Assembly: GCF_024347675.1 (NCBI RefSeq)
Contig: NZ_AP024881.1
Coordinates: forward strand, 1,488,001-1,552,000
Reading direction: 5' to 3'
DNA length: 64,000 nucleotides
DNA from: Vibrio ishigakensis
GTDB taxonomy: Bacteria; Pseudomonadota; Gammaproteobacteria; Enterobacterales; Vibrionaceae
Notes under the pieces: generated by a model
The model's database searches: none
The model's input: only the letters and a program-made list of their open reading frames with translations
What the model was told of the DNA's origin: nothing
Made by a program: the position numbers and the translations under genes
In this document: positions 9,155 through 17,240 of the stretch, piece by piece
How positions within the stretch are numbered: the stretch's first letter is position 1
Layout of the letters: each line of letters starts with the position of its first letter

Positions 9155-9764
9155 TTTGCCAAACCACTCTAACTGCCAATAGGATCAAGACCACGCCAGA
9201 AATCTGGTCGATAAGCTTGCCTCGAGCACGCAGTCTCTCTAACAAGATAGGTGATGAGAGCAAGAAAGTGATGATGCTGTACCAGATGCCATCGACCAAA
9301 AGCGGGGTTGCCACAACCACCATTTTAGCTGACACACTCTCGCCTACCGCGACAAACTGGCTAAACAACGCGATAAAGAACAGCGCAATCTTAGGACTTA
9401 GAAGAGAGATCATTAAGCCCTCTTTGGCCGCAGTCAAAGGACCCACTGCCTCACCAGTTTTGAGCTTTTCAGCGATACCGCCGCGAGAATTGAGTGACTT
9501 CCAACCCAGATAGCCAAGATAAGCTGCGCCAGCAAGGGAGATCATCACAAACAGGAATTCAGATTTATGCAGAAGTACCGCAAGACCAGTAACGGTAATG
9601 AAGGCATAGAAACCTATACCAAGGGCGTGCGCCCATGAAGTAGCAAGTCCGTTGCCACGACCGCCAGCCAAGGTGTGCTTAGTCACCATAGCCAGACTAG
9701 GTCCAGGCGACATAGCGCCAAGGAGACAGATTACAAAAAGGGAGAGCCAAACATCGAGAGTCAT
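9132..9764 (-). CDS. LysE/RhtB family amino-acid exporter
   Basis: A 210-aa membrane protein with about six hydrophobic segments. The N-terminal signature SPGPSLAMVTKHTLAGGRGNG is the LysE/RhtB family GPG motif. Family members export amino acids such as lysine, threonine or homoserine lactone across the inner membrane. It heads a two-gene unit with the GNAT gene, with overlapping ends. The substrate is not deducible. A second member of this family lies at 16527-17162. Confidence 0.88.
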   Translation of the reverse strand: MTLDVWLSLFVICLLGAMSPGPSLAMVTKHTLAGGRGNGLATSWAHALGIGFYAFITVTGLAVLLHKSEFLFVMISLAGAAYLGYLGWKSLNSRGGIAEKLKTGEAVGPLTAAKEGLMISLLSPKIALFFIALFSQFVAVGESVSAKMVVVATPLLVDGIWYSIITFLLSSPILLERLRARGKLIDQISGVVLILLAVRVVWQNVGYFQG

Positions 9765-9846
9765 GTTGAATACATAGCGTTTAAAAAAGTCGAAAAGTCT
9801 ATGCTAGAGGTAAGGCTCTGAAAGCTCAAGGCTTTGTTGGATTTGC

Positions 9847-10557
9847 TTAGTCGATACGCTTTTGCAAGCCAATGGCTTCGCTAGTGGAGTCAATCGCCAC
9901 TATCTTGCTCTGCTTAGCATCTATCTGATCATCGATTTGCTTCAACTTAGTGGACGCTTTCTCTTTGCGTTCACAAGCATCCGACTTAGCATCCCAGCTC
10001 TTCCCTTCTAGGAATATCTGACACTCATCCACAGCCTTATTTAAAAGAGGGATGATCTTAGCGCGCTCTTCATTGAGCTTGGTCAGCTCTTGCTGAAGGG
10101 TCAGCTGTTTTTGGAAGAAGGTCTTAGATTGCTCCAATACCTCATTTTGTTTATCCGATTTTTCCTGAAGCGCGACTAGCTGTTGCTGTTTTACTTCCAG
10201 CTCTTGCGCGTGCGTTTCTTTCAGCTTCTGGGAATCGGACGCAGCTTGCTGTTTCAGGGTTTTGACCTGGGCTTCACTTTTTGCGAGTTTGGCTTGGGTT
10301 TCCTCCAGCTGAACAGTTAGATCTGAGCTAGCTTGAGTGGCTTGCTGTTGGCTTTCCGCCAATTGTGTTTGCAGCTGCTGTTTTTGCTGTTGGAGCGCTT
10401 CGGAGTCTGACTGCAACTGAGCTTGCTGTGCAAGCTGTACTTTAGACGAAGAGTCGAAATGAGCGTGGGTAAAGTAGGTCGCAATAGATGCTCCCACCAC
10501 TAGGCCCGCAACAGCATATTTTATTTTTGTCACGGTCAGTGATTGTTCGGTTCCCAA
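9847..10557 (-). CDS. Membrane-anchored coiled-coil protein, function unknown
   Basis: A 236-aa protein. Residues 10-30 are a single transmembrane segment (IKYAVAGLVVGASIATYFT), and about 120 residues of Gln/Lys/Glu-rich heptad-like coiled coil follow. A cysteine pair (DECQIF... SDACERK) sits near residues 178-194. The start is TTG at 10557, chosen because GAGGAAG lies at the right distance; an internal GTG lacks a ribosome site. The body is probably periplasmic. It follows the 52-aa membrane protein gene after ten bases. I recognise no family. Confidence 0.7.
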   Translation of the reverse strand: MGTEQSLTVTKIKYAVAGLVVGASIATYFTHAHFDSSSKVQLAQQAQLQSDSEALQQQKQQLQTQLAESQQQATQASSDLTVQLEETQAKLAKSEAQVKTLKQQAASDSQKLKETHAQELEVKQQQLVALQEKSDKQNEVLEQSKTFFQKQLTLQQELTKLNEERAKIIPLLNKAVDECQIFLEGKSWDAKSDACERKEKASTKLKQIDDQIDAKQSKIVAIDSTSEAIGLQKRID

Positions 10558-10567
10558 GGCTTCTTCC

Positions 10568-10726
10568 TCATCGAATTAATTCAAATACCATTAGAGAGAC
10601 AGCGTATCCTGCAATGCCTACACAGAGCGCAATAATGACCCAACGCTGCAGTTTCTCGTTGGTATTGTATCTGATAAATAGGAAAGCGATAGCAACAAGT
10701 ACAGCTATGGCAAATAGACGGGTCAT
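10568..10726 (-). CDS. Small 52-aa membrane protein
   Basis: A short ORF starting ATG at 10726 after AAGGGGATAAT. The product MTRLFAIAVLVAIAFLFIRY continues with a charged loop (NTNEKLQR) and a second hydrophobic segment (WVIIALCVGIAGYAVSLMVF), so it probably forms a two-helix hairpin in the inner membrane. Its stop lies ten bases before the TTG start of the coiled-coil gene, which suggests an operon. The function is unknown. Confidence 0.7.
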   Translation of the reverse strand: MTRLFAIAVLVAIAFLFIRYNTNEKLQRWVIIALCVGIAGYAVSLMVFELIR

Positions 10727-10931
10727 ATTATCCCCTTTGCGTAATCATTTTATCAATATTACGTCAAAGCTTGAGGTAAGTTTATAAAATCCCATTCATT
10801 TTTTGAGTTTAACGTAGTTGTTTTACACTTTTGTGGATTTTATCGACAATTAATTCCGAACACCTAATTTTGTAATAAATAAACCAATTTATACCCTTGT
10901 CTTCCAATTTCTTTGTGATAACTTACCTTCC

Positions 10932-10950
10932 TGTAAGTAAATTACTTACA
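10932..10950. promoter_or_regulatory. 19-nt perfect palindrome upstream of the glycine riboswitch
   Basis: TGTAAGTAA, one central A, then TTACTTACA form perfect inverted arms. It lies about 30 bases before the first aptamer, near a possible TTGTGA -35 element at 10913. It could be a regulator site or a leader helix. Confidence 0.5.
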
Positions 10951-10969
10951 CGCCTAGCGGAAACGCTAG

Positions 10970-11150
10970 TTCCGATGAAGACTGCTGGAGAAGGCCGAAG
11001 GCCTACCGAAGAAGTAAATCTTTCAGGTTCTTGTTTCGACAAGTGAGGACTGCAGTTGGAGGAATCTCTGGAGAGAACCGTTAAATCGGTCGCCGAAGGA
11101 GCAAGCCCATTATTGGGTGAAACTCTCAGGCAAAAAGGACAGAGGAGTGG
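10970..11150 (+). ncRNA. Tandem glycine riboswitch
   Basis: Two consecutive glycine aptamers can be read. The first (about 10975-11052) has TTCCGATGAAGACTG, GGAGAAGGCC, the CCGAAGAAG core and TTTCAGG. The second (about 11058-11147) has GGAGAGAACC, a short P2 stem, CGCCGAAGGAGCAAG, a P3b stem (GCCCATTATTGGGT), AACTCTCAGGCAAAAAGGAC and AGAGGAG. These are the conserved glycine riboswitch cores. The downstream gene is an AGCS Na+/amino-acid symporter, a known target class of this riboswitch in Vibrio. Glycine binding should change the downstream expression platform. Confidence 0.92.
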
Positions 11151-11228
11151 AAAACGAAAAATAATTGCAGCCAAACTGTATTAAGTCACATTCCTTAATA
11201 CCAGCCTAACTGGACCTCGTGTTCACTC

Positions 11229-11256
11229 TTCTCCTTATGTTGTTTTTTAAGGGGAA
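11229..11256 (+). promoter_or_regulatory. Putative SD-sequestering hairpin (riboswitch expression platform)
   Basis: TTCTCCTT at 11229-11236 can pair with AAGGGGAA at 11249-11256 (one G-U pair). This encloses a 12-base T-rich loop and buries the AAGGGG ribosome site just before the ATG at 11260. It is a likely translational switch for the symporter. Confidence 0.55.
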
Positions 11257-11259
11257 ACC

Positions 11260-12645
11260 ATGCCAAATTCACAATCTACGTTTTATTCTTTTCTACAAAC
11301 CATAGACAGCTTTGTCTGGGGTCCACCACTATTGATCTTACTGGTGGGTACAGGTGTCTACTTCACTTTCAGCCTTGGGCTAATCCAGTTTAAACACCTT
11401 CCTACCGCGCTAAAGATGGTATTTAGCAAATCCGACACAAACGGTAAGCAAGGTGACGTTTCAAGCTTTGCTGCACTGTGCACGGCCCTATCTGCAACCA
11501 TAGGTACGGGTAATATCGTGGGTGTTGCTACCGCTATCAAACTTGGTGGCCCAGGTGCCCTATTCTGGATGTGGCTTGCAGCTCTATTCGGAATGGCAAC
11601 CAAATATGCCGAGTGTCTTCTGGCGGTAAAATACCGCACCACAGATGACAAAGGTGGCATGCTAGGCGGTCCTATGTACTACCTGCGAGATGGGGTTAAA
11701 TCACCGCTACTAGCAACTCTGTTTGCGGTATTCGCGCTCGGTGTTGCCCTATTCGGTATCGGTACCTTCCCACAGGTAAATGCTATCTTGGATGCGTCTG
11801 AAGTTACTCTTGGTGCAGACCGCACTATTGCTGGCATCATTTTAACCCTGCTTGTGGCAGCCGTTACCCTAGGTGGTATCAAATCTATCTCACGCGTGGC
11901 GGGTAAAGTAGTGCCAACCATGGCGGTGATCTACGTTGTCTCTTGTTTAGGTATCTTAGTAAACAACAGCAGTGAGATATTAGGTGCAATCGAGCTGGTA
12001 GTAGTATCGGCCTTCACCCCAACAGCAGCAACCGGCGGTTTCTTTGGTGCAAGCGTTATGCTGGCGATCCAGTCGGGTATTGCTCGCGGCGTTTTCTCAA
12101 ACGAGTCAGGTCTAGGTAGTGCTCCTATGGCAGCGGCAGCGGCTAAGACTGACTCAGCAGCTCGTCAAGGCCTTATCTCAATGACAGGTACCTTCTTCGA
12201 TACCATCATCATCTGCACCATGACAGGTCTTGCGCTTATCATCACCGGTGCGTGGCAGAGCGATTTTGCTGGCGCCATGATGACCACACACGCCTTTGCT
12301 GTTGGTCTAAACGCGGCAACCCTAGGCCCTATCTTGGTCTCGGTTGGCCTGCTGTTCTTCGCTTTTACCACTATCCTTGGCTGGAACTACTATGGTGAGC
12401 GCTGCGTGGTATATCTATTCGGTACCAAGGCTATCCTGCCATATAAGATGGTGTTCATTGCCCTAGTCTTCTCTGGTGCGTATCTGCAACTGGATATGAT
12501 CTGGCTAATCGCGGATATCGTGAACGGCCTGATGGCAGTACCTAACCTGATTGGTTTGATTGCACTTCGTCAGGTGGTCATTGCAGAAACCAAGCTCTTC
12601 TTTGATAAGTTGAAGCCCATGGATGGTAAGGTCGTTACCAACTAA
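11260..12645 (+). CDS. Na+/alanine-glycine symporter, AGCS family
   Basis: A 461-aa inner membrane protein with about eleven hydrophobic segments. Family motifs include ATIGTGNIVGVATAIKLGGPGALFWMW near residues 80-110, GGPMYYLRDG near residues 134-143 and FSNESGLGSAPMAAAAAKT near 276-294. It imports alanine or glycine with sodium. The glycine riboswitch directly upstream argues that glycine is a physiological substrate. AAGGGG precedes the ATG. A strong hairpin terminator follows. The length is normal for the family. Confidence 0.93.
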   Translation: MPNSQSTFYSFLQTIDSFVWGPPLLILLVGTGVYFTFSLGLIQFKHLPTALKMVFSKSDTNGKQGDVSSFAALCTALSATIGTGNIVGVATAIKLGGPGALFWMWLAALFGMATKYAECLLAVKYRTTDDKGGMLGGPMYYLRDGVKSPLLATLFAVFALGVALFGIGTFPQVNAILDASEVTLGADRTIAGIILTLLVAAVTLGGIKSISRVAGKVVPTMAVIYVVSCLGILVNNSSEILGAIELVVVSAFTPTAATGGFFGASVMLAIQSGIARGVFSNESGLGSAPMAAAAAKTDSAARQGLISMTGTFFDTIIICTMTGLALIITGAWQSDFAGAMMTTHAFAVGLNAATLGPILVSVGLLFFAFTTILGWNYYGERCVVYLFGTKAILPYKMVFIALVFSGAYLQLDMIWLIADIVNGLMAVPNLIGLIALRQVVIAETKLFFDKLKPMDGKVVTN

Positions 12646-12652
12646 CTAATAG

Positions 12653-12679
12653 AAAAGGCTAGAGATTCTCTAGCCTTTT
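12653..12679. terminator. Bidirectional hairpin terminator
   Basis: AAAAGGCTAGAG pairs with CTCTAGCCTTTT around a three-base loop. It can serve the symporter on the plus strand and the nucleotidyltransferase gene on the minus strand. Confidence 0.85.
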
Positions 12680-12682
12680 TCT

Positions 12683-13156
12683 TTATTTACTCTCTAACTC
12701 TCGAATATCGATTAGATCGACCTCTCTCGCAAGGTGCCTTTTATACTCAATTAAATTGGCGATTGGAATTACCGGTACTTCTACGCCTTTGTAAGAGCCA
12801 ATTACAGAGCACGAATAATCAATCACGAGTTCATGCCATTCCCCATCGATACTGGACTGGATCTTAGTTCTATCAGATAACCCTATCTCAATCTTTTGCG
12901 ATTGATAGATAAGCTGCAGATACTCAAGATCCCAACCGTGACCGATGTAGTGAGCCAGGGATTTGGATATAAAGGGAGAAAGCTTTGACAGTATTTTCTC
13001 TATATCTGAGTTTCGAATATATACGTCAATATCAGCAACTTCTCGACGGCCACCATGTATATTAGCCGCGAGACCGCCCACTATTTGATATTCAATATTC
13101 TCGCTATCGAGCACTTCCTTTAGCCATCTCAGCGCGATAGCTACTGAATCATCCAT
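12683..13156 (-). CDS. Nucleotidyltransferase-fold protein (minimal NTase)
   Basis: A 157-aa cytoplasmic protein with the polymerase-beta-like nucleotidyltransferase signature: VGGLAANIHGG at residues 27-37, then RREVADIDVYI with the DxD metal pair. EIGL further on could supply the third acidic residue. Such proteins resemble AbiEii-type and other minimal NTases that attach nucleotides to proteins, RNA or drugs. Its start lies nine bases after the stop of the ABC ATPase gene, so it is probably the last gene of that operon, an unusual partner. No antitoxin-like gene sits beside it. The substrate is unknown. Confidence 0.72.
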   Translation of the reverse strand: MDDSVAIALRWLKEVLDSENIEYQIVGGLAANIHGGRREVADIDVYIRNSDIEKILSKLSPFISKSLAHYIGHGWDLEYLQLIYQSQKIEIGLSDRTKIQSSIDGEWHELVIDYSCSVIGSYKGVEVPVIPIANLIEYKRHLAREVDLIDIRELESK

Positions 13157-13165
13157 GTTCGCTGC

Positions 13166-13930
13166 CTACTTTTTGATGGGTAAGATATTCGGATTACCCG
13201 TTTGCGGGTTATAGGTTATTGCAACGTTATGCGGATAAAGACGATGCAGGTGCTCTTCTACTAATACCTCAGATGGTTTACCAAAGGCAATCACATTACC
13301 CTTATCCATCAGCAAGATCTTATCGCAGAACTCGGCAGCAGTATTAAGGTTATGCAGGGCAACAACGACCGCCTTTCCACATGTAGCATATCCATGCAGC
13401 AGATTCATCAGCTGCGCTTCATGACCGATATCTAGGCTAGAACAAGGCTCATCCAACAAAATGATGTCCGTTTGCTGGGCAAGGATGCGGGCGATGTGCA
13501 CCAGTTGCTGCTCACCTCCAGAGAGGCTATTTATCTGACGCTGAGCTAGGTGCTCTATATCTAGCTTGGCAAGATACTGGTTTATTGATTTTATCTTTTG
13601 TGAACGTGTGAGCGCATTATTTTGAAGACCTAGGCTCACCACCTCGCTCACTGAATAGGGAAACTCCACCTGACTGGACTGCGGAAGATAGGCGATTCTT
13701 TTCGCTCTCACCTCACCCTTAATACTCTGCAAAGGATTACCATCTAGCGTACACTGACCTAGAGTTGGTTGATGATAGCCACTCAATAGCTTGATAATGG
13801 TCGATTTTCCCGCGCCATTTGGCCCTATAATACCAAGTAGCTGCCCCTTACCTACTTCAAGATCAATATCTTGCAGAATGCGTTGATTACCACGCTCGAA
13901 GCTAACCTGATTTAGAGATAAATCACTCAT
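13166..13930 (-). CDS. ABC transporter ATPase, iron-siderophore/heme/B12 type
   Basis: A 254-aa ATPase with Walker A GPNGAGKST (residues 35-43), signature LSGGEQQ, Walker B ILLDEPCSSLD and the H-loop VVVALHNLN. It belongs to the FecE/BtuD/HmuV group that pairs with FecCD permeases. Its start overlaps the permease stop by four bases, so translation is coupled. It energises import across the inner membrane. The ligand is undetermined; see the substrate-binding protein and the divergent PduO-like gene. Confidence 0.9.
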   Translation of the reverse strand: MSDLSLNQVSFERGNQRILQDIDLEVGKGQLLGIIGPNGAGKSTIIKLLSGYHQPTLGQCTLDGNPLQSIKGEVRAKRIAYLPQSSQVEFPYSVSEVVSLGLQNNALTRSQKIKSINQYLAKLDIEHLAQRQINSLSGGEQQLVHIARILAQQTDIILLDEPCSSLDIGHEAQLMNLLHGYATCGKAVVVALHNLNTAAEFCDKILLMDKGNVIAFGKPSEVLVEEHLHRLYPHNVAITYNPQTGNPNILPIKK

Positions 13931-14967
13931 AACAACTTCCCTTGTTGCTGCACACGTACAATCAGAGCCACAAAGTAGATCCCCCCAATAACTGAGATGA
14001 TCACCCCTGCTTTTATCTCATAGGGTGCAATCAGATATCGTCCAGCAAGGTCTGAAATCAGCAACAAGATGGCGCCAAACAGTGCGCTAATTGGTAGAAG
14101 CGTCTTGTGGTTTGCACCAAACAAGAGCCGAACTAGATGCGGGATCATAAGACCGATAAAGCCAATCGGACCTGCGATGGCAATGGACATGGCCGTCAGC
14201 AGGGTTGCCGAGACTAATATCATCAACCTGGCGCGGCTTACATTCAGTCCCAGTCCGTGCGCAGCCTCGTTACCCAAAGCCAGTTGATTAAGCCAGTGAG
14301 ACTTAGAGAAGGCAAACAGAGCCACCAGCGCAACCGCGGGGATCGGCCATAAAACATGTTGCCACATGCGCCCTTCCAAACCACCCATGGTCCAGAAGAC
14401 AAACTGATTGATCTCATACTGCTTGGCAAACAGCAATATGCCCATGGTCATGCCACCAAGAAGTGATGACAACGCCAACCCCGCCAAAATAAGGTAAAGA
14501 GTCTGACCGCTATGACTTTTGCGCGCCAGGAAATAGACAAACCCGGCACTCACGAGTGCTCCCGCGCACGCCGCTAAAGGCGTCGCCAGTGGGCTAGCTA
14601 AGGAATAGCCAAAGCTTATCGCGAGCACGGCACCGAAACTGCTCCCCGCACTCACCCCAAGGATATCTGGGCTCGCAAGTGGATTACGAAACAGACCCTG
14701 GGTGCAGACACCTGCTATAGCTAAAGCAGCACCCGCCGTTACCGCCGCAATAACACGCGGAAGGCGTATTTGAAGCACAATCGCGTGCAGGGTTGGATAC
14801 TGTTCTCTGGCAAACTCACTGCCGCTGGTGGCAAACAGATAAAAGAAGTGAGCGAGCTCTGTAAAAGAGATAGAGACTGCACCTAGTGTCAGTGCTAAAA
14901 ACACGCACAGTAGAAGCGTAAAGAAACTGAGAAGTAAGGTTAGGCGTTGACTAGCATGGCTAACCAT
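13927..14967 (-). CDS. FecCD-family ABC permease
   Basis: A 346-aa permease with about ten membrane segments. Family motifs are RLPRVIAAVTAGAALAIAG near residues 69-87, the following GLFRNPLASPDILGVSAG, and the C-terminal GPIGFIGLMIPHLVRLLFG. It forms the membrane channel of a BtuC/FecCD-type importer. It overlaps both neighbours: its first base is the last base of the substrate-binding gene, and its stop overlaps the ATPase start by four bases. Confidence 0.92.
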   Translation of the reverse strand: MVSHASQRLTLLLSFFTLLLCVFLALTLGAVSISFTELAHFFYLFATSGSEFAREQYPTLHAIVLQIRLPRVIAAVTAGAALAIAGVCTQGLFRNPLASPDILGVSAGSSFGAVLAISFGYSLASPLATPLAACAGALVSAGFVYFLARKSHSGQTLYLILAGLALSSLLGGMTMGILLFAKQYEINQFVFWTMGGLEGRMWQHVLWPIPAVALVALFAFSKSHWLNQLALGNEAAHGLGLNVSRARLMILVSATLLTAMSIAIAGPIGFIGLMIPHLVRLLFGANHKTLLPISALFGAILLLISDLAGRYLIAPYEIKAGVIISVIGGIYFVALIVRVQQQGKLL

Positions 14968-15872
14968 TAAGGGGCGGCCTCACCCAACACAGCGTGGTTC
15001 ACGTAAAGGATAGAATCAACGATATGTTGGCTATAGGTACCTCTCAGTGCCTCTGGCATCTGGAACACGTTCCCTTGTTGTATCGCCTTTAGATTCTGAA
15101 GCGCTGGATCATCAATCACCTGATCACGAAATTTCTCAGCCGCATCCACCTCACCGTATACCCAAGATGGAAGAAACATCACATCGGGATCCAGTGCAAT
15201 CAGCATCTCTTTCGAAAGCGGTGTCTGACCGTATTTGTCCGCTTGAAAAGACTCAGTAGCGTTTTTAAAGCCCGCTTCATCTAGGATTAGTTGCCAAGTG
15301 GAATGCTTGGTGCTCGAGCTTCCCCAACTGTTATAGTCGATCACCGAATATTCGTTGCTGTTGGGTACCAAAGATTGCTGAAGTTTGCGCTGCATCTCCA
15401 TTACCACCATCTCAGCCTTATCTTCTTCGCCAACGATATCACCCACCAGCTCGATTAGGTCTTCAATTTCGTCCAAGGTATAAGGCGTTGGAAGGATATA
15501 CACATTCACCCCAGCAGCGCGAAGCTGAGCCACCTTATTCGGCTCACTCCAGTTTGCGGCAAACAATATATCGGGTTTATTGGCCAATATGGCTTCGACG
15601 TTCATATCCATGCGCGGTATAGAGGTCGGATACTGATCAACGACATTGGAAAAGTTTTCGTTATCGGCAAGAGCGGTAACTGAGGTAAGACGCTGATCAT
15701 CAACAAGTTCTTTTAGCACTTCATCGCTAAACAGCGTTTTTGATGAAATGCGCGCAGGCTTAGCCTTGATGACCACAGACGTGCCACTGGCATCCTGCAC
15801 CGTTAGCGGGTAATGTGCCCATACCAAGGGTGAGAAAAGACCAACTACTAGCAATCCCAAGCGTTTCATCAT
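14967..15872 (-). CDS. Periplasmic substrate-binding protein of a BtuF/FecB-type importer
   Basis: A 301-aa protein with a signal peptide (MKRLGLLVVGLFSPLVWA, cleavage after WA-H). The mature part has the TroA/BtuF-like two-lobe pattern: ARISSKTLFSDEVLKELV, MDMNVEAILANKPDILFAANW, AAGVNVYIL and LIALDPDVMFLPSW. It captures a metal chelate or corrinoid and hands it to the permease. It is the first gene of the four-gene unit. A 12-bp palindrome lies upstream. Ligand identity cannot be read from the sequence. Confidence 0.85.
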   Translation of the reverse strand: MMKRLGLLVVGLFSPLVWAHYPLTVQDASGTSVVIKAKPARISSKTLFSDEVLKELVDDQRLTSVTALADNENFSNVVDQYPTSIPRMDMNVEAILANKPDILFAANWSEPNKVAQLRAAGVNVYILPTPYTLDEIEDLIELVGDIVGEEDKAEMVVMEMQRKLQQSLVPNSNEYSVIDYNSWGSSSTKHSTWQLILDEAGFKNATESFQADKYGQTPLSKEMLIALDPDVMFLPSWVYGEVDAAEKFRDQVIDDPALQNLKAIQQGNVFQMPEALRGTYSQHIVDSILYVNHAVLGEAAP

Positions 15873-15931
15873 ATAAACCTGTACAATTACAACCTGTTAC
15901 GGAGTGGAATTGAAGCATCCGCTTTGTGCAG

Positions 15932-15943
15932 TGTCAATTGACA
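15932..15943. promoter_or_regulatory. 12-bp palindrome between the ABC operon and the PduO-like gene
   Basis: TGTCAATTGACA is a perfect palindrome roughly midway in the 149-bp divergent region, so it could act as an operator for either direction. The regulator is unknown, and it does not look like a clear Fur box. Confidence 0.4.
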
Positions 15944-16021
15944 ATGGAACAAGAAAACTTAGGTTGCTGATAGATTAACCAGTTTATCGCCCGCTGTACG
16001 CCAAAATGCCAAGGAACAAAA

Positions 16022-16549
16022 ATGAAATTTAGCGGCAATATTGATGAGCTTGCCTACCCATTTATCTTTGAAGAAAGCCCTCTGTGCGACTTCGAGATCT
16101 TAACGGACGAGCTGTGCACCTTAACCGGGCTAGCACTTTCCAATATCGAGAACCAAGAGATTCGTGCCTCACTAGAATCCCTACAACCAAAGATCTTTCA
16201 TCTTAATGGTTCTATTCGCGGCAAGAACGGTATCTTTGAAGAAGACATTCAAACTCTTACCCAAGAGTATCATCACTTCCGCTCTCAAGTAGAAGATGAT
16301 GCTAAGCGCTTCGTACTACCTCGCGGTACTGGGCCTGTGATCACTTTACATCAATGTCGAAGCCTGTCTAAAAAGGTAGTAAGGCAACTAGTGCTAGTAG
16401 AAAAGCATGGTAAGAAGGTACCAGAAACCCTACCTCGCTTCGCTAACCTTCTGGTGAACTACTACTTCGCCCTTACGCGTGTATTAAACCAAGAGATGGG
16501 TATCGAAGAGCCAGAGTACGTCAGTATCAACTACCCGCATAAACGCTAA
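16022..16549 (+). CDS. PduO-like cobalamin adenosyltransferase homologue, degenerate
   Basis: A 175-aa helical protein. Its core resembles PduO-type ATP:cob(I)alamin adenosyltransferases: DELCTLTGLA, SLQPKIFHLNGSI, FVLPRGTGPVITLHQCRSL, then LVNYYFALTRVLN. Two expected features are missing or changed. The N-terminal TKTGDxGxT ATP-binding segment is absent, and the RRAER helix motif is replaced by KKVVR. It may be inactive or have another role. Divergence from a BtuFCD-type importer would fit a corrinoid connection, but this is inference. AAGGAACAAA precedes the ATG. Confidence 0.6.
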   Translation: MKFSGNIDELAYPFIFEESPLCDFEILTDELCTLTGLALSNIENQEIRASLESLQPKIFHLNGSIRGKNGIFEEDIQTLTQEYHHFRSQVEDDAKRFVLPRGTGPVITLHQCRSLSKKVVRQLVLVEKHGKKVPETLPRFANLLVNYYFALTRVLNQEMGIEEPEYVSINYPHKR

Positions 16550-17162
16550 CAATCAGTTGCAGACCCAATCCTAACAGCATCAAGCTGGTTGCCAGTTGCA
16601 AACGAAAGTTAACCTTGTTGCTGGCAAGCCAGTTCTTCGCTTTTTCCAGCCCCATGGCTAACGCACATTGCCACACCATCGCCAGCATAAAGTGGATAGA
16701 GGCCAAGAGCATAGACTGCAGCCAAATAGAGTGCTCTTGATTAATAAACTGTGGCAGAAACGCTAGATAGAAAATGGCGGTTTTGGGATTGAGCACATTG
16801 GATAAGAAGCCCTCTTTTAAAGACTGCAACTGGCTCACGTGATTAAGAGAGACCTCAGTGGGCACCAATCCACCGCCACGCTTCAAAGACCGCAATCCTG
16901 ATGCTCCAAGATAGACGAGATAGAGAGCGCCGACTGTTTTTAAGCCAGCAAACAGTGCTGGCGTTTGGCTAATAATGGCTGCCACACCAATGGCTGACCA
17001 AGTAGCGTGAACATAAAGCCCTAAACAGATACCTAGGCTTGTCACAAAGCCATCTCTTAAACCGCCACGGGTGGTATTTCGTATCACCAATAAAGTATCC
17101 AAGCCCGGCGTGATAGTGAGCAAAGACATGGCGATGATAAATGCGGGCAGATTGGATAACAT
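16527..17162 (-). CDS. LysE/RhtB family amino-acid exporter
   Basis: A 211-aa membrane protein starting MLSNLPAFIIAMSLLTITPG. This start at 17162 gives the standard family length. A longer frame to 17231 would reach almost to the divergent peptidase start and adds a non-hydrophobic leader. The family motif TPGLDTLLVIRNTTRGGLRDG is clear, and six hydrophobic segments follow. It exports an amino acid or derivative. Its 3' end overlaps the end of the convergent PduO-like gene by 23 bases. Confidence 0.85.
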   Translation of the reverse strand: MLSNLPAFIIAMSLLTITPGLDTLLVIRNTTRGGLRDGFVTSLGICLGLYVHATWSAIGVAAIISQTPALFAGLKTVGALYLVYLGASGLRSLKRGGGLVPTEVSLNHVSQLQSLKEGFLSNVLNPKTAIFYLAFLPQFINQEHSIWLQSMLLASIHFMLAMVWQCALAMGLEKAKNWLASNKVNFRLQLATSLMLLGLGLQLIVSVYAGS

Positions 17163-17240
17163 GGGCAACTCATTGATATTGCTGTGTTCACAGCAGAATT
17201 TTGCTAGTCTAAACCACCTTACCCACTTCAAGGAAGAACT

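Noticed and set aside
12683..13156. Abi-type toxin-antitoxin pair
   Set aside because: The NTase has no adjacent antitoxin-like gene; the neighbours are an ABC importer and a symporter.
15873..16021. Cobalamin riboswitch upstream of the BtuFCD-like operon
   Set aside because: The region is too short and lacks the conserved B12-box pattern; only a 12-bp palindrome is visible.
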